A program made the translations under genes and the position numbers. The notes under the pieces are model-generated. The model was not told the DNA's origin. It did not search any database and saw nothing but the letters and a program-made list of their open reading frames with translations. Shown here one piece after another: positions 24,482 through 32,753 of a DNA stretch of 64,000 bases. The stretch's first letter is position 1. Each line of letters starts with the position of its first letter. The stretch lies in assembly GCF_018131015.1 (NCBI RefSeq), contig NZ_JAFCJJ010000017.1:62001-126000 (forward strand), written 5' to 3'. Origin of the DNA: Bradyrhizobium diazoefficiens. Its GTDB lineage: Bacteria > Pseudomonadota > Alphaproteobacteria > Rhizobiales > Xanthobacteraceae.

Positions 24482-25381
24482 ATGACATCCACGATTGACC
24501 CGAGCTTGATCGAAGACCGCAAGGCCCGCGCCCGCGCCTGGTTCGAAACCCTGCGCGACGACATCTGCGCCAGCTTCGAGCAGCTGGAGGACGACGCGCC
24601 GCAAGACCTCTATGCCGGCGCGGCCGGCCGCTTCAAGCGCACGCCCTGGCAGCGCACCGACCATTCCGGCGCGCCCGGCGGCGGCGGCGTGATGTCGATG
24701 ATGTCCGGCCGCCTGTTCGAGAAGGTGGGCGTGCACTGCTCGACCGTGCATGGCGAGTTCGCGCCCGAGTTTCGCGCCCAGATCCCGGGCGCGGCGGACG
24801 ATCCGAAATTCTGGGCCTCCGGCATCTCGCTGATCGCGCATATGCGCAATCCGCACGTGCCCGCCGTGCACATGAACACGCGCTTCGTCGTCACCACCAA
24901 AGCGTGGTTCGGCGGCGGCGCCGACCTCACGCCGGTGCTCGACCGCCGGCGCACGCAGGAGGACGCGGACACGCTCGCCTTCCACGCCGCGATGAAGGGA
25001 GCCTGCACGGGACCGAACGGCGTCGCCGACTACGACAAGTACAAGAAATGGTGCGACGAGTATTTCTATCTGCCGCACCGGAAAGAGGCCCGCGGCATCG
25101 GCGGCATCTTCTACGACTGGCACGACAGCGGCGACTGGGACGCCGACCTCGCCTTCACCAGGGACGTCGGCCTCGCTTTCCTGAAGATCTATCCCGAACT
25201 CGTCCGGCGCAATTTCGCGACGGCCTGGACCGCTGGCGACCGCGAGGAGCAACTGGTCCGGCGCGGCCGCTACGTCGAATTCAACCTGCTCTACGACCGC
25301 GGCACCATTTTCGGGCTCAAGACCGGCGGCAACGTGGATTCGATCCTGTCGTCGCTGCCGCCGGAGGTGAAATGGCCATGA
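24482..25381 (+). CDS. hemF: Oxygen-dependent coproporphyrinogen III oxidase
   Basis: 299 residues, full length HemF. It converts coproporphyrinogen III to protoporphyrinogen IX using O2 in haem synthesis, in the cytoplasm. Signature blocks are GGGVMSMMSGRLFEKVGV, HMRNPHVPAVHMNTRF, KAWFGGGADLTPVL, YLPHRKEARGIGGIFYD and EFNLLYDRGTIFGLKTGGNVDSILSSLPP. The start ATG lies 4 bp after the queD stop, so it belongs to the same transcription unit. The stop overlaps the start of the next gene. Confidence 0.97.
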   Translation: MTSTIDPSLIEDRKARARAWFETLRDDICASFEQLEDDAPQDLYAGAAGRFKRTPWQRTDHSGAPGGGGVMSMMSGRLFEKVGVHCSTVHGEFAPEFRAQIPGAADDPKFWASGISLIAHMRNPHVPAVHMNTRFVVTTKAWFGGGADLTPVLDRRRTQEDADTLAFHAAMKGACTGPNGVADYDKYKKWCDEYFYLPHRKEARGIGGIFYDWHDSGDWDADLAFTRDVGLAFLKIYPELVRRNFATAWTAGDREEQLVRRGRYVEFNLLYDRGTIFGLKTGGNVDSILSSLPPEVKWP

Positions 25382-26112
25382 CCGCAAAGAACGCCCTGCC
25401 CCGCGCCATGCTGATCGACATGGACGACACCATCCTGTCGGCCTATGGCCGGCCCGAGATCGCCTGGCACGCGATCGCCAGCGAGTTTGCCGAGGAGCTG
25501 GCGCCGCTGCCGCCGCGAGAGGTGGCGACCGCGGTGCTCGCCTTCGCGCGAAACTTCTGGGCCAATGCGGAAGCCTCGTGGCGCCTCCGGCTCTCCGAGG
25601 CCCGGCACCTAACGGTCAAGGGCGGCTTTGCCGCGCTCGCGGCCGAAGGCCACCGCGCACTCCCCGACGATCTCGCCATCCGCATCGCCGACCGCTTCAC
25701 CGCCTATCGCGAAGAGGAGATGTTCGTCTTCCCCGGCGCGCATGAGGCGATCGACAAGCTCAAGGCGCTCGGCGTCAAGCTCGCGCTGGTCACCAACGGC
25801 GCCGCCGACACCCAGCGCGCCAAGGTCGAGCGCTTCGAGTTCGCGCACCGCTTCCACCACATCCAGATCGAGGGCGAGCACGGTTTTGGCAAGCCCGAGG
25901 AGCGCGCCTATCTGCACGCGATGGAGGCGCTCGGTGTCACCGCGAAGGACACCTGGATGATCGGCGACAACCTCGAATGGGAGGTCGTGACGCCGCAGCG
26001 GCTCGGCATCTATGCGATCTGGATGGACGTGCATGGCGACGGCCTGCCCGAGGGTTCGACGGTGAAGCCCGACCGCATCATCCGCTCGCTCGGCGAGCTG
26101 CTGCCGGGGTAG
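25372..26112 (+). CDS. HAD-superfamily hydrolase
   Basis: About 246 residues. HAD motif I is LIDMDDTILSAYG (nucleophile Asp and acid/base Asp), motif II is LALVTNGAAD, the motif III Lys is in HGFGKPEERAY, and motif IV is WMIGDNLEWEV. The cap is helical and inserted after motif I, as in the subfamily I phosphatases. Two starts are possible: 25372 (4 bp after GGAGG) and 25378, whose ATG overlaps the hemF TGA; both imply translational coupling with hemF. The substrate is a small phosphorylated metabolite that cannot be named. Confidence 0.88.
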   Translation: MAMTAKNALPRAMLIDMDDTILSAYGRPEIAWHAIASEFAEELAPLPPREVATAVLAFARNFWANAEASWRLRLSEARHLTVKGGFAALAAEGHRALPDDLAIRIADRFTAYREEEMFVFPGAHEAIDKLKALGVKLALVTNGAADTQRAKVERFEFAHRFHHIQIEGEHGFGKPEERAYLHAMEALGVTAKDTWMIGDNLEWEVVTPQRLGIYAIWMDVHGDGLPEGSTVKPDRIIRSLGELLPG

Positions 26113-26413
26113 GGGCGGCGGCCGAAAGCAAAAACATCGAAAACAACCCCATGCACCGATGCCGGCCGCCGCAAATTCAAGGACTTGCGGATTTACCGAA
26201 ATTTCCTTGACACGTCGGGCAAAACAGGGGCATGATGGCATCATCGGATGTCTTGCGATGACGTGCCCCTTCCCGCAGGCGGCTTCTCGCGAGGCGGGCG
26301 TCCCGCGCATGAGACCGCGCGGCCCAGGCAATGCCCCCACCCGCCCCGTTTTCCGCGTGTCATGACAAGTTGCTAGCCTCCGACCCCGGTCGATCAACAG
26401 GGAGGACGAGCCC
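26113..26413 (+). promoter_or_regulatory. Intergenic region with a sigma-70-like promoter candidate
   Basis: No gene seen in this 301-bp stretch. TTGACA at 26207-26212 is a full -35 match, and CATGAT at about 26231-26236 is a four-of-six -10 match with an 18-bp spacer. It would transcribe the downstream DUF2158 gene with a leader of about 170 nt. AGGGAGGA lies just before the ATG at 26414. Confidence 0.4.
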
Positions 26414-26656
26414 ATGGAATTGAAAGCGGAATTGAAAGCCGGCGATGTCGTGATGCTGAAATCCGGCGGCCAGCCGCTGACCGTCGCGGAGGTCAAGGAG
26501 GACGAGGTGCTCTGCCTCTGGATGGGCATGGAAGGCGACCTGTTCCGCGAGACGCTGCCGCTGGCGACGCTGGTGCAGGTGGAAGAGGACCCCGACGAGG
26601 AAGAGGACGACGAAGACGAGGATGAGGAGGACGACGAGGAGGAGGACGAGGAGTAG
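26414..26656 (+). CDS. Small DUF2158 (YodC-like) protein with acidic tail
   Basis: 80 residues. Residues about 8-55 match the DUF2158/YodC pattern: GDVVMLKSGGQPLTVAEV, then LCLWMGMEGDLFRETLPLATL. The last 22 or so residues are almost purely Asp and Glu, an unusual low-complexity extension. Such a tail could bind metal or basic proteins, or mimic nucleic acid; this is speculation. An AGGGAGGA ribosome binding site precedes the ATG. The family function is unknown. Confidence 0.8.
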   Translation: MELKAELKAGDVVMLKSGGQPLTVAEVKEDEVLCLWMGMEGDLFRETLPLATLVQVEEDPDEEEDDEDEDEEDDEEEDEE

Positions 26657-26709
26657 GCGCGCCTCAGACCGCCCGCGTTGGATCGGAGCCCTCGGCTCCG
26701 GCGCGCCTG

Positions 26710-26785
26710 ATGTCCGCTTCTCCGCCAACAAGGGCGCAATGGCGGACATCGTGGGATGTTGCAGAAGGGCCAAACTCCGACACTG
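26710..26785. repeat. Dispersed TGTCCGCTTCTC...GCGGACA repeat, copy A
   Basis: TGTCCGCTTCTCCGCCAACA at 26711 and AATGGCGGACATCG form an imperfect inverted pair, followed by GAAGGGCCAAACTCCG. Similar sequence recurs at 45412-45540 and 46285-46410. It lies between convergent genes. Confidence 0.5.
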
Positions 26786-26799
26786 CCCAGTGGTGCGGC

Positions 26800-27558
26800 T
26801 CAGCCTTGTTTTAGGAACAGATGCAATTCGGTCACGTAGGGGAAGGCGACCATATCGCGCCCGAACAGCTCTGGGTCGTTTTTGATCATGCTTTCGACCT
26901 TGGCACGGACGCGGTCCTGTTCCTCGCTCGGCAACGCCGCGATGAAGCTCGTCGACAAGGCGCGGTCTATAATTCCGCGGAGCTGCATAGGCTGGCTGAA
27001 TGGATAGCTTTTGCTTGTCAGATATTGGAAGCGGGCATCGTCGAAGATCACCCTCCATTTGCCGGTCGATTGCCGCGGCGTATCGCCGGCATAGTTATCC
27101 ATGATCTTGGAAAAGGCGGCGACCCAAGGCACGCGATCATCTCGCACGTTCCAGATCAGGGCGAGGGCCCCGCCCGGCTCCAGGACCCGAAGAATCTCGC
27201 GTGTCGCACTCTCATAATCGAACCAGTGAAACGCGGTCGCACAACAAACGAGCCCGGCCACCTGATCAGGCGCGGGAATGCTCTCGGCGCTGCCGATCAG
27301 CACTTCAACTGCCGCCAGACGATCGACCGGAATGCGTGCAGCCATCTTATCGATCGGTTCCACGGCCAGAATGCGCTTCCCGCTTAATGCCAACAGCTCA
27401 GTGAACTTCCCGGCGCCGGCGCCGAGATCGATGACCGTGTCGGTCAACGGCAGATCAGAGAGCAAGGCCACAGGATATTCGGGACGCCCCGAGACGTACT
27501 CGCTCACCCTGTTCGAATAACCTTCGGCCATCGAAGTCGCCATGGTTGGGGTCTCCAT
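26800..27558 (-). CDS. Class I SAM-dependent methyltransferase
   Basis: 252 residues. Motif I is TVIDLGAGAGKFTELLA (about residues 39-55), the acidic loop is ILAVEPIDKMAARI, and motif IV/post-I is CCATAFHWFDYESATREILRVLEPGGALALIWN. This is the UbiE/Tam-like methyltransferase-11 pattern (the FHWFD block is common in trans-aconitate-methyltransferase-like proteins). GGGGGT precedes the ATG at 27558. The substrate is unknown. It is convergent with the DUF2158 gene and has no obvious pathway neighbours. Confidence 0.85.
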   Translation of the reverse strand: METPTMATSMAEGYSNRVSEYVSGRPEYPVALLSDLPLTDTVIDLGAGAGKFTELLALSGKRILAVEPIDKMAARIPVDRLAAVEVLIGSAESIPAPDQVAGLVCCATAFHWFDYESATREILRVLEPGGALALIWNVRDDRVPWVAAFSKIMDNYAGDTPRQSTGKWRVIFDDARFQYLTSKSYPFSQPMQLRGIIDRALSTSFIAALPSEEQDRVRAKVESMIKNDPELFGRDMVAFPYVTELHLFLKQG

Positions 27559-27702
27559 CGCACCCCCTGCAAGATATCGAAGCCGCGGGTCACCGTCACC
27601 GGCATGATCGACGTTCGGCAACCGACGAAGACTGGTGGGGTCCACACGCCGAAGAACCCAGGTTGAGCCTATCGAGTCCGCTTCACCCGCATGAGCGGAC
27701 CT

Positions 27703-27807
27703 CTAAAGCGCGATGAGATTGGGATGAATCGTCATCGCGCTTCAGGTTGTTGTTTGAGCATGATCTTTTCGGAAAACCGCTTCGCACTTTTCCGGATCAT
27801 GCTTTAG
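27703..27807. repeat. 105-bp palindromic repeat with CTAAAGC...GCTTTAG ends
   Basis: The element starts CTAAAGCGCGATGAGATTGG and ends GATCATGCTTTAG, so its ends are perfectly inverted. It folds into two hairpins: GCGCGATGA with TCATCGCGC, and GCATGATCTTTTCGG with CCGGATCATGC. From memory, very similar units are frequent between genes in Bradyrhizobium. It occupies the 374-bp gap between the methyltransferase promoter and the tctC-like gene; the rest of that gap holds no gene. Confidence 0.72.
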
Positions 27808-27932
27808 CAGACATGCAGGGTCGGCAGCTTGGGGGCCCTCTGGCGGACCCGCGCCCGCCATGGGTCGACTGACATGCGCGGAACGGCAGCGGGCAAATCG
27901 CGGCTCCCGGTGCAGAAATCGTGCACACAGGC

Positions 27933-28913
27933 CTAGTTCGCCTTGATGCCGGCTTCGCTAATGAGCTTGCCCCATTTTTCGCTTTCGCTGGCGATGAAGC
28001 GCGCGAACTGATCCGGCGACATCGGCGCCGGCTCGGCGCCGAGGGTGCGGATCTTCTCGACCACCGCCGGGTCCTTCAGCGCCTTGACGAAGGCTCCGTT
28101 GAGCCGCGTGACGATCTCCGGCGGCGTGCCGGCCGGCGCAACGAGGCCGAACCAGCCGATGGATTCGAAGCCGGCGATGCCGGCTTCGGCCAGCGTCGGC
28201 ACGTCAGGCAACGACGGCTGGCGGCGCGCGGAGGAAACGCCGATGGCTTTGAGCTTGCCCTCGAGGATCAGTTGTCGCGAAGCCGGGATATCCAGCACGG
28301 CGAAGGGAACATGGCCGGCCAGCACATCGACGGTGGCCGGCGCAGTGCCGCGATACGGCACCAGCTCCATGGCGACGCCGGTGCGATATGTGAACAGCGC
28401 CGCGGTGAGATGCATGGAGGTGGAATTGCCGCCGTGGCCGATCGACAGCGCGCCGGGTTTTGCCTTGGCGAGCGCAATCATCTCCGCGACGTTGCGCGCC
28501 GGCACATCGCCGGACGCCACGAGCACGAAGGGAATTTCCGCCAGCAGCGTGATGGGCGCGAGATCCTTCAGGTCGAATGGCATCTGCTGGTTCAGATGCG
28601 GGTTCAGTGTCAGCGCGCCGGCGGGCGCGACGCCGAGCGTGTAGCCGTCGCCCTTGGCCTGCGCGACCGCGGCCATGCCGATATTGCCCCCTGCCCCGGC
28701 GCGGTTCTCGATCACGAGGGCCTGGTTCAACTCGGCGGCGACGACCGGTTCGAGCGCGCGGATGACGATATCGGAGCTGCCACCCGGCGGGAAGGTGACG
28801 ATGACCTTGATCAGCTGCTCCGGCCAGGCCGCACGGCAACCGTCGAGCGGCAGCACCGCGAATGCGGCGCCGGCGACCGTGGCCAGAATGGTGCGCCTTG
28901 CGATGCCTGACAT
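27933..28913 (-). CDS. TctC/Bug-family tripartite tricarboxylate transporter substrate-binding protein
   Basis: 326 residues from the ATG at 28913, which has GGGAGGAAG upstream. The N-terminal ARRTILATVAGAAFAVLPL is a signal peptide, so the protein is periplasmic. Characteristic blocks are IKVIVTFPPGGSSDIVIRAL, VIENRAGAGGNIGM, LSIGHGGNSTSMHL, VPYRGTAPATVDVLAGHV and FGLVAPAGTPPEIVTRLN. Bug proteins bind small carboxylates, often without the TctAB membrane partners nearby, as here. It is 49 bp downstream of an aromatic monooxygenase gene on the same strand, so the ligand may be an aromatic acid. Confidence 0.93.
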   Translation of the reverse strand: MSGIARRTILATVAGAAFAVLPLDGCRAAWPEQLIKVIVTFPPGGSSDIVIRALEPVVAAELNQALVIENRAGAGGNIGMAAVAQAKGDGYTLGVAPAGALTLNPHLNQQMPFDLKDLAPITLLAEIPFVLVASGDVPARNVAEMIALAKAKPGALSIGHGGNSTSMHLTAALFTYRTGVAMELVPYRGTAPATVDVLAGHVPFAVLDIPASRQLILEGKLKAIGVSSARRQPSLPDVPTLAEAGIAGFESIGWFGLVAPAGTPPEIVTRLNGAFVKALKDPAVVEKIRTLGAEPAPMSPDQFARFIASESEKWGKLISEAGIKAN

Positions 28914-28962
28914 GTCTTCCTCCCCGGTGCTGTCGTTAACGTTTGCGCGCAACGCCGCCTCG

Positions 28963-30642
28963 TCAGGGCGGCAGCATGACGTCAGGTTTCGCCGCCGTCA
29001 CGCCGCCCGTCGCGCCGGTCAGGCGCGCCATCAATATATCCGGATTTTCGGGCGCGAGCTGCCCGCGCCAGGCGATGTGCTGGTCCGGCCGCACCAGTAC
29101 GAGTTTTTCCGCATAGGCAATGCCGGCCTCGTCAGGCGCGACGTCGACGAGCGCGAGCGGCACACCGCGTTGCTGCGCGGCGGCGAGCAGCGGCGCGACA
29201 TCGATGCTGCGATCAAATCGCAGCAAGCTGTAGCCGGGGCCGAACGCGTCGTAGAGCGATCGTCCATCGCGCAGGAACAGGTGCGGCGCGCGTGCGCCCG
29301 GCACGGTGGATGGCGTGAAGCTTCCCATCGCGTAAGCCGGCGGCGTTTCGCCGTCGTAGGCGATGATCGGCGAGGCATCGTAGTAGTAGCCGAAGTTGAG
29401 GCCGGCACAGCAATATTGCTGGACGTTGAGATCGTAGGCCGCTCTGGCCAGTGCTGCCCGCGCCGCATGGCCGCGCGGCGTGTCGTCCTCGATTTCCGCA
29501 GGCACGCCGCCGCGCTGCGCCATCATCTTGATCGCATGGTCCATCGCAAAGCGGGACACCTGTTCAGTGATGGGCTGACGCTCCGCCTCATAGGCATCGA
29601 GGATCGAAGCCGGCGCCCACCCGTTCAGATGCGCCGCCAACTGCCAGCAGAGATCGACGGCATCGGCAATGCCCGCATTCATGCCGTAGCCCGCGTAGGG
29701 CATCCATAAATGCGCGGCATCGCCGCAGATGAAGACCCTGCGGTCGCGGAAGCGATCGGCCACCAGCCGGCGTCCGACCCAATCCTCCTTGCTGAGAACG
29801 CGATATTCGAAGGTCTCATCGACGCCGAGGATGGCGCGGATGGCCCAATCGCGATCGACCGAGTCGAACTCCGGCTCCTCGGGCCTCAGATGATTGTGGA
29901 TCAGCCAGCGGTCCCGACCGTCGATCGCAACGGTCGTGCCCGAGCGTCGCGGGTTGAGCGAGAGCACCATCCAGGCAGGCTTGTGGGCGCCCATCAGTTC
30001 CTTGAGTTGCGGGGCTTCGATATACGTCGATTGCACGCGCTGAATCACCGGCGTCCCGGACAGGCTGGCGCCGATCGATTTGCGAACGAGAGAACGGCTG
30101 CCGTCACACCCGATCACAAAGCTGGCCTCGATGCGGAGCGAACTTCCGCTATCGAGATCGCGGGCCAATGCAACGACGTCGTCTTCACCCTGTTCGATCG
30201 CCACTATTTCCATACGCGCCACAATGGAGATGCGCGGCTGGGCGGCGGCATGACTGAACAGGATCGGCTCGAGATAGATCTGGTTGATCCGGTGCGGCGG
30301 CTCCGGCGTCGGCCACCAGGTATCGGGGCCGCCGGTTGCGCTATAGCGGCGCGAGCGGGAGGGAATATCGATGCGGCAGAGCTCGATGCCGGTCGCCGTG
30401 GTCCGATAGGAGCAATCATTCGGAAAGTCCGCGGGCAACCCTGCCTCGCGCAGCTTTGCAGCCACGCCCAGCCGGCGGAAAATTTCCATCGAACGCGCCG
30501 AAACATGGTTGCACTTGACGCTGGGCGGATCGCCGGCGTGGCGGATCTCCGCGACGACGACGTCGATCCCGCGCGAGGCCAGATCCATGGCCGCGGTCAA
30601 TCCCACCGGGCCCGCGCCCACCACCAACACCTGTGTCCTCAT
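28963..30642 (-). CDS. FAD-dependent aromatic monooxygenase (MhpA/PheA-like)
   Basis: 559 residues. FAD motif VLVVGAGPVGLTAAMDLASRG lies at about residues 5-25, the DG motif is FVIGCDGSRSLVRKSIGA, and the GD motif is RRVFICGDAAHLWMPYAGYGMNAGIADAVDLCWQLAA. The C-terminal thioredoxin-like domain ends SFTPSTVPGARAPHLFL..GRSLYDAFGPGYSLLRFD. This three-domain plan is that of phenol- and 3-(3-hydroxyphenyl)propionate-type hydroxylases. The ATG at 30642 is preferred over 30654. Together with the downstream TctC-like protein it suggests uptake and hydroxylation of an aromatic compound; the substrate is unknown. Confidence 0.88.
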   Translation of the reverse strand: MRTQVLVVGAGPVGLTAAMDLASRGIDVVVAEIRHAGDPPSVKCNHVSARSMEIFRRLGVAAKLREAGLPADFPNDCSYRTTATGIELCRIDIPSRSRRYSATGGPDTWWPTPEPPHRINQIYLEPILFSHAAAQPRISIVARMEIVAIEQGEDDVVALARDLDSGSSLRIEASFVIGCDGSRSLVRKSIGASLSGTPVIQRVQSTYIEAPQLKELMGAHKPAWMVLSLNPRRSGTTVAIDGRDRWLIHNHLRPEEPEFDSVDRDWAIRAILGVDETFEYRVLSKEDWVGRRLVADRFRDRRVFICGDAAHLWMPYAGYGMNAGIADAVDLCWQLAAHLNGWAPASILDAYEAERQPITEQVSRFAMDHAIKMMAQRGGVPAEIEDDTPRGHAARAALARAAYDLNVQQYCCAGLNFGYYYDASPIIAYDGETPPAYAMGSFTPSTVPGARAPHLFLRDGRSLYDAFGPGYSLLRFDRSIDVAPLLAAAQQRGVPLALVDVAPDEAGIAYAEKLVLVRPDQHIAWRGQLAPENPDILMARLTGATGGVTAAKPDVMLPP

Positions 30643-31141
30643 GCTCGTTTCCATCCCTTGCACGGCCGCTGACATCGCGCGCATCCGCCGATTTATGCTT
30701 GTCTTCCCATGGTGAGCAATAGCCCCCCGCCATAGCCGTCGCGCGCTCGATCTGAAGATATCCTGCCCGGAATCCGATCGGCCTTCGCCATTTGTTTTGA
30801 CGCCGACCCTGCTCCAACGTCGGCCAAGGGCCCCAATTGCGTCGCCTCGGCCGTGGCTCGGCCACATCCGGTCTTCCCTAAACAACGGACATTTGACCAC
30901 CCAGGCATGTCTTAAACGGGCCGATGACATGATCGACGATGCAGCCGGCATGGCAAGATACTCGCCACAGGTGATGCTGCGCATATCGACCATCTCGGCA
31001 AGAGCTGCGCCGGTGAACGCCTTTGAACGGCGCGAGCAGCGTTTCCAGTTGATCTAATCAACCGACACCTCCATGTCGTGCACGCAGCCGGGCCGGACGG
31101 CTCCTCAATCGAGCCAGGCGGACGGAGGCCCGTCCAGCGAT
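30643..31141. other. 499-bp intergenic region without a recognised gene
   Basis: The reverse strand has a short open stretch (about 30880-31050, VDMRSITCGEYLA) with no family I recognise, probably not a gene. GTTGATCTAATCAAC (31048-31062) is palindromic, but its spacing is one base short for an FNR/FixK box. GC-rich inverted pieces near 31085-31135 just after the cyclase stop could act as a terminator. The promoter of the monooxygenase gene must lie in the lower part. Confidence 0.4.
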
Positions 31142-32383
31142 CTACGACTCCGCCACCCGCTGCTGCGTCCAGATCGCGATCGGGTGCTCGAGCCCGCGGA
31201 TCGCCTGCGGGGCTTGCGCCGTCAACGGCCGGAAAATCGCGTCGACACTGCCAGGCTCGGCCCTGGCGCGCCTGACGAGGTCGTCGCTCGCCACCAGCGC
31301 GCAGCCCAGCGCGCGGGTCAGGCTTTCGAGCCGGCTTGCGGCGTTCACGGTCGAACCGATCACGGCAAACTCGAGGCAGGTCAGCCCGATGTCGCCGAGC
31401 ACGACCGGGCCGTAATGCAAACCGAAGCTGACACGGATCGGCACCTGCCCCGCCGCCTTGCGTTCGCCGTTCCACCGATCCGCCGCGACCATCATCGCCT
31501 GCGCACAGCGCAGCGCGTTGCCGGCGTCGTCCGTGCCGGTGAACGGAGTGCCGAAGGTCGCCATCAGGCCGTCGCCGAGATATTTGTCGAGCGTGCCGCT
31601 GTGGCGGAACACCTCCCGCTCCATCAGCGCGTGGAATTCGCGCAAGGTGCGCACAACCTCTTCCGGCGTGCGCGCATCGGCGAAGGCGGTGAAGCCGACG
31701 ATGTCGACGAACAGCACGGCGACGTCTTGCGTGCGCACCTGCTTCAGCGGCTCGTCATTCCTGGACAATTCGTCCACCACGTTCGGCGAGAAGTAGCGCG
31801 CCAGATTGCCGCGCTCGCGTTCCACCGCGGCATGGCGGATCAGGAGATCGTTGCCGCGACGCACTGCGACCGCGAGCGTCACCGCGACGATCATGAACAC
31901 GACGATTTCCTGGATGCGCGCGCCGAACACGATCGAGCTCGGCGAGATCAGTTCGAACAGCCTGTGGTCGCCCGCTGTCGCCGCCATGATGCGCGCGGTC
32001 AGTGCGGGATCGCGATCCGGCTGCCACCACACCCAGACCATGCCGGCAATCCAGAGAGCGGACGTCCACGTTCCGATCGCGATGACGGTGCGCCAGGAAT
32101 AGGCCAGCGTCGCGCCCGACAGGATCACGAAGAAATAGATGAAGTTGCCGAAATGGAATTGCATCGCCACCGGCAAGTGCGAGGAGCCGAAGGGATTCGG
32201 CACGACGTTGACGAACGTCAGCAACGCAAGGTCGCAGAACAACAGTGCAAGCTCCGGCCGCGACACCCCGACCCGCCCGACCCTGACCTGCCCCCAGCCG
32301 ATCAGCGCGAACAGGCCAAGCAGCGCCACGTAATAGAGCTGCTCCCAGGCCGGATAAAGGAACAGCAACAGGCAGGCGATCAC
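31142..32383 (-). CDS. Class III adenylate/guanylate cyclase, membrane-bound; 5' end apparently frameshifted
   Basis: 413 residues from the GTG at 32383. Five or six membrane helices (about 1-175) precede the catalytic domain. Metal-binding Asp are in VAVLFVDIVGFTAF and DKYLGDGLMATFG; Lys and Asp positions suggest ATP rather than GTP use. Transition-state Asn/Arg lie in VIGSTVNAASRLE. The product would be cAMP. There is no ribosome binding site at this GTG. An ATG at 32546 with GGGGAG upstream begins MTTLVEGLYAPAAVPRAQP in another frame, and the next bases read in the cyclase frame give DAETDTVQFAQATLAEAK. So a one-base shift near 32490 probably splits the real gene. Confidence 0.82.
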   Translation of the reverse strand: MIACLLLFLYPAWEQLYYVALLGLFALIGWGQVRVGRVGVSRPELALLFCDLALLTFVNVVPNPFGSSHLPVAMQFHFGNFIYFFVILSGATLAYSWRTVIAIGTWTSALWIAGMVWVWWQPDRDPALTARIMAATAGDHRLFELISPSSIVFGARIQEIVVFMIVAVTLAVAVRRGNDLLIRHAAVERERGNLARYFSPNVVDELSRNDEPLKQVRTQDVAVLFVDIVGFTAFADARTPEEVVRTLREFHALMEREVFRHSGTLDKYLGDGLMATFGTPFTGTDDAGNALRCAQAMMVAADRWNGERKAAGQVPIRVSFGLHYGPVVLGDIGLTCLEFAVIGSTVNAASRLESLTRALGCALVASDDLVRRARAEPGSVDAIFRPLTAQAPQAIRGLEHPIAIWTQQRVAES

Positions 32384-32753
32384 GGCAAGCGCGACGTAGC
32401 GCGCCCTGACCGCCAGTTGCAGGCCCTGCCGCTTGGCCTCTGCGAGCGTGGCCTGCGCGAACTGAACAGTGTCGGTTTCGGCGTCGCGCCGGCTGCGCGC
32501 GCGGCACCGCGGCGGGCGCGTAAAGGCCCTCGACGAGCGTGGTCATGCGGCGGTCTCCCCGAGTGAGCGGTTGCAGCGCAGAGACGAAACGCCGGCGCCC
32601 GCGGCGACGATCCATCCAGCGATCCCTCGGCTCAGGCTATCACGCCCGATGTCCCCGGCGGATCGCGAACTGCGCCGAGGCTGGCCCCTGAGCCTGGGAA
32701 AGCGATGGAAACAGCAGTTATCGAATCAATTGCGGACTGATCGCCTGCCCGAG

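Noticed and set aside
30880..31050. Small reverse-strand gene upstream of the aromatic monooxygenase
   Set aside because: No ribosome site, no recognisable family, and the reading quality shifts between frames; treated as non-coding.
31048..31062. GTTGATCTAATCAAC as a FixK/FNR box
   Set aside because: The dyad has only 3 bp between TTGAT and ATCAA, one short of the required spacing, and it lies downstream of the cyclase gene rather than in a clear promoter.
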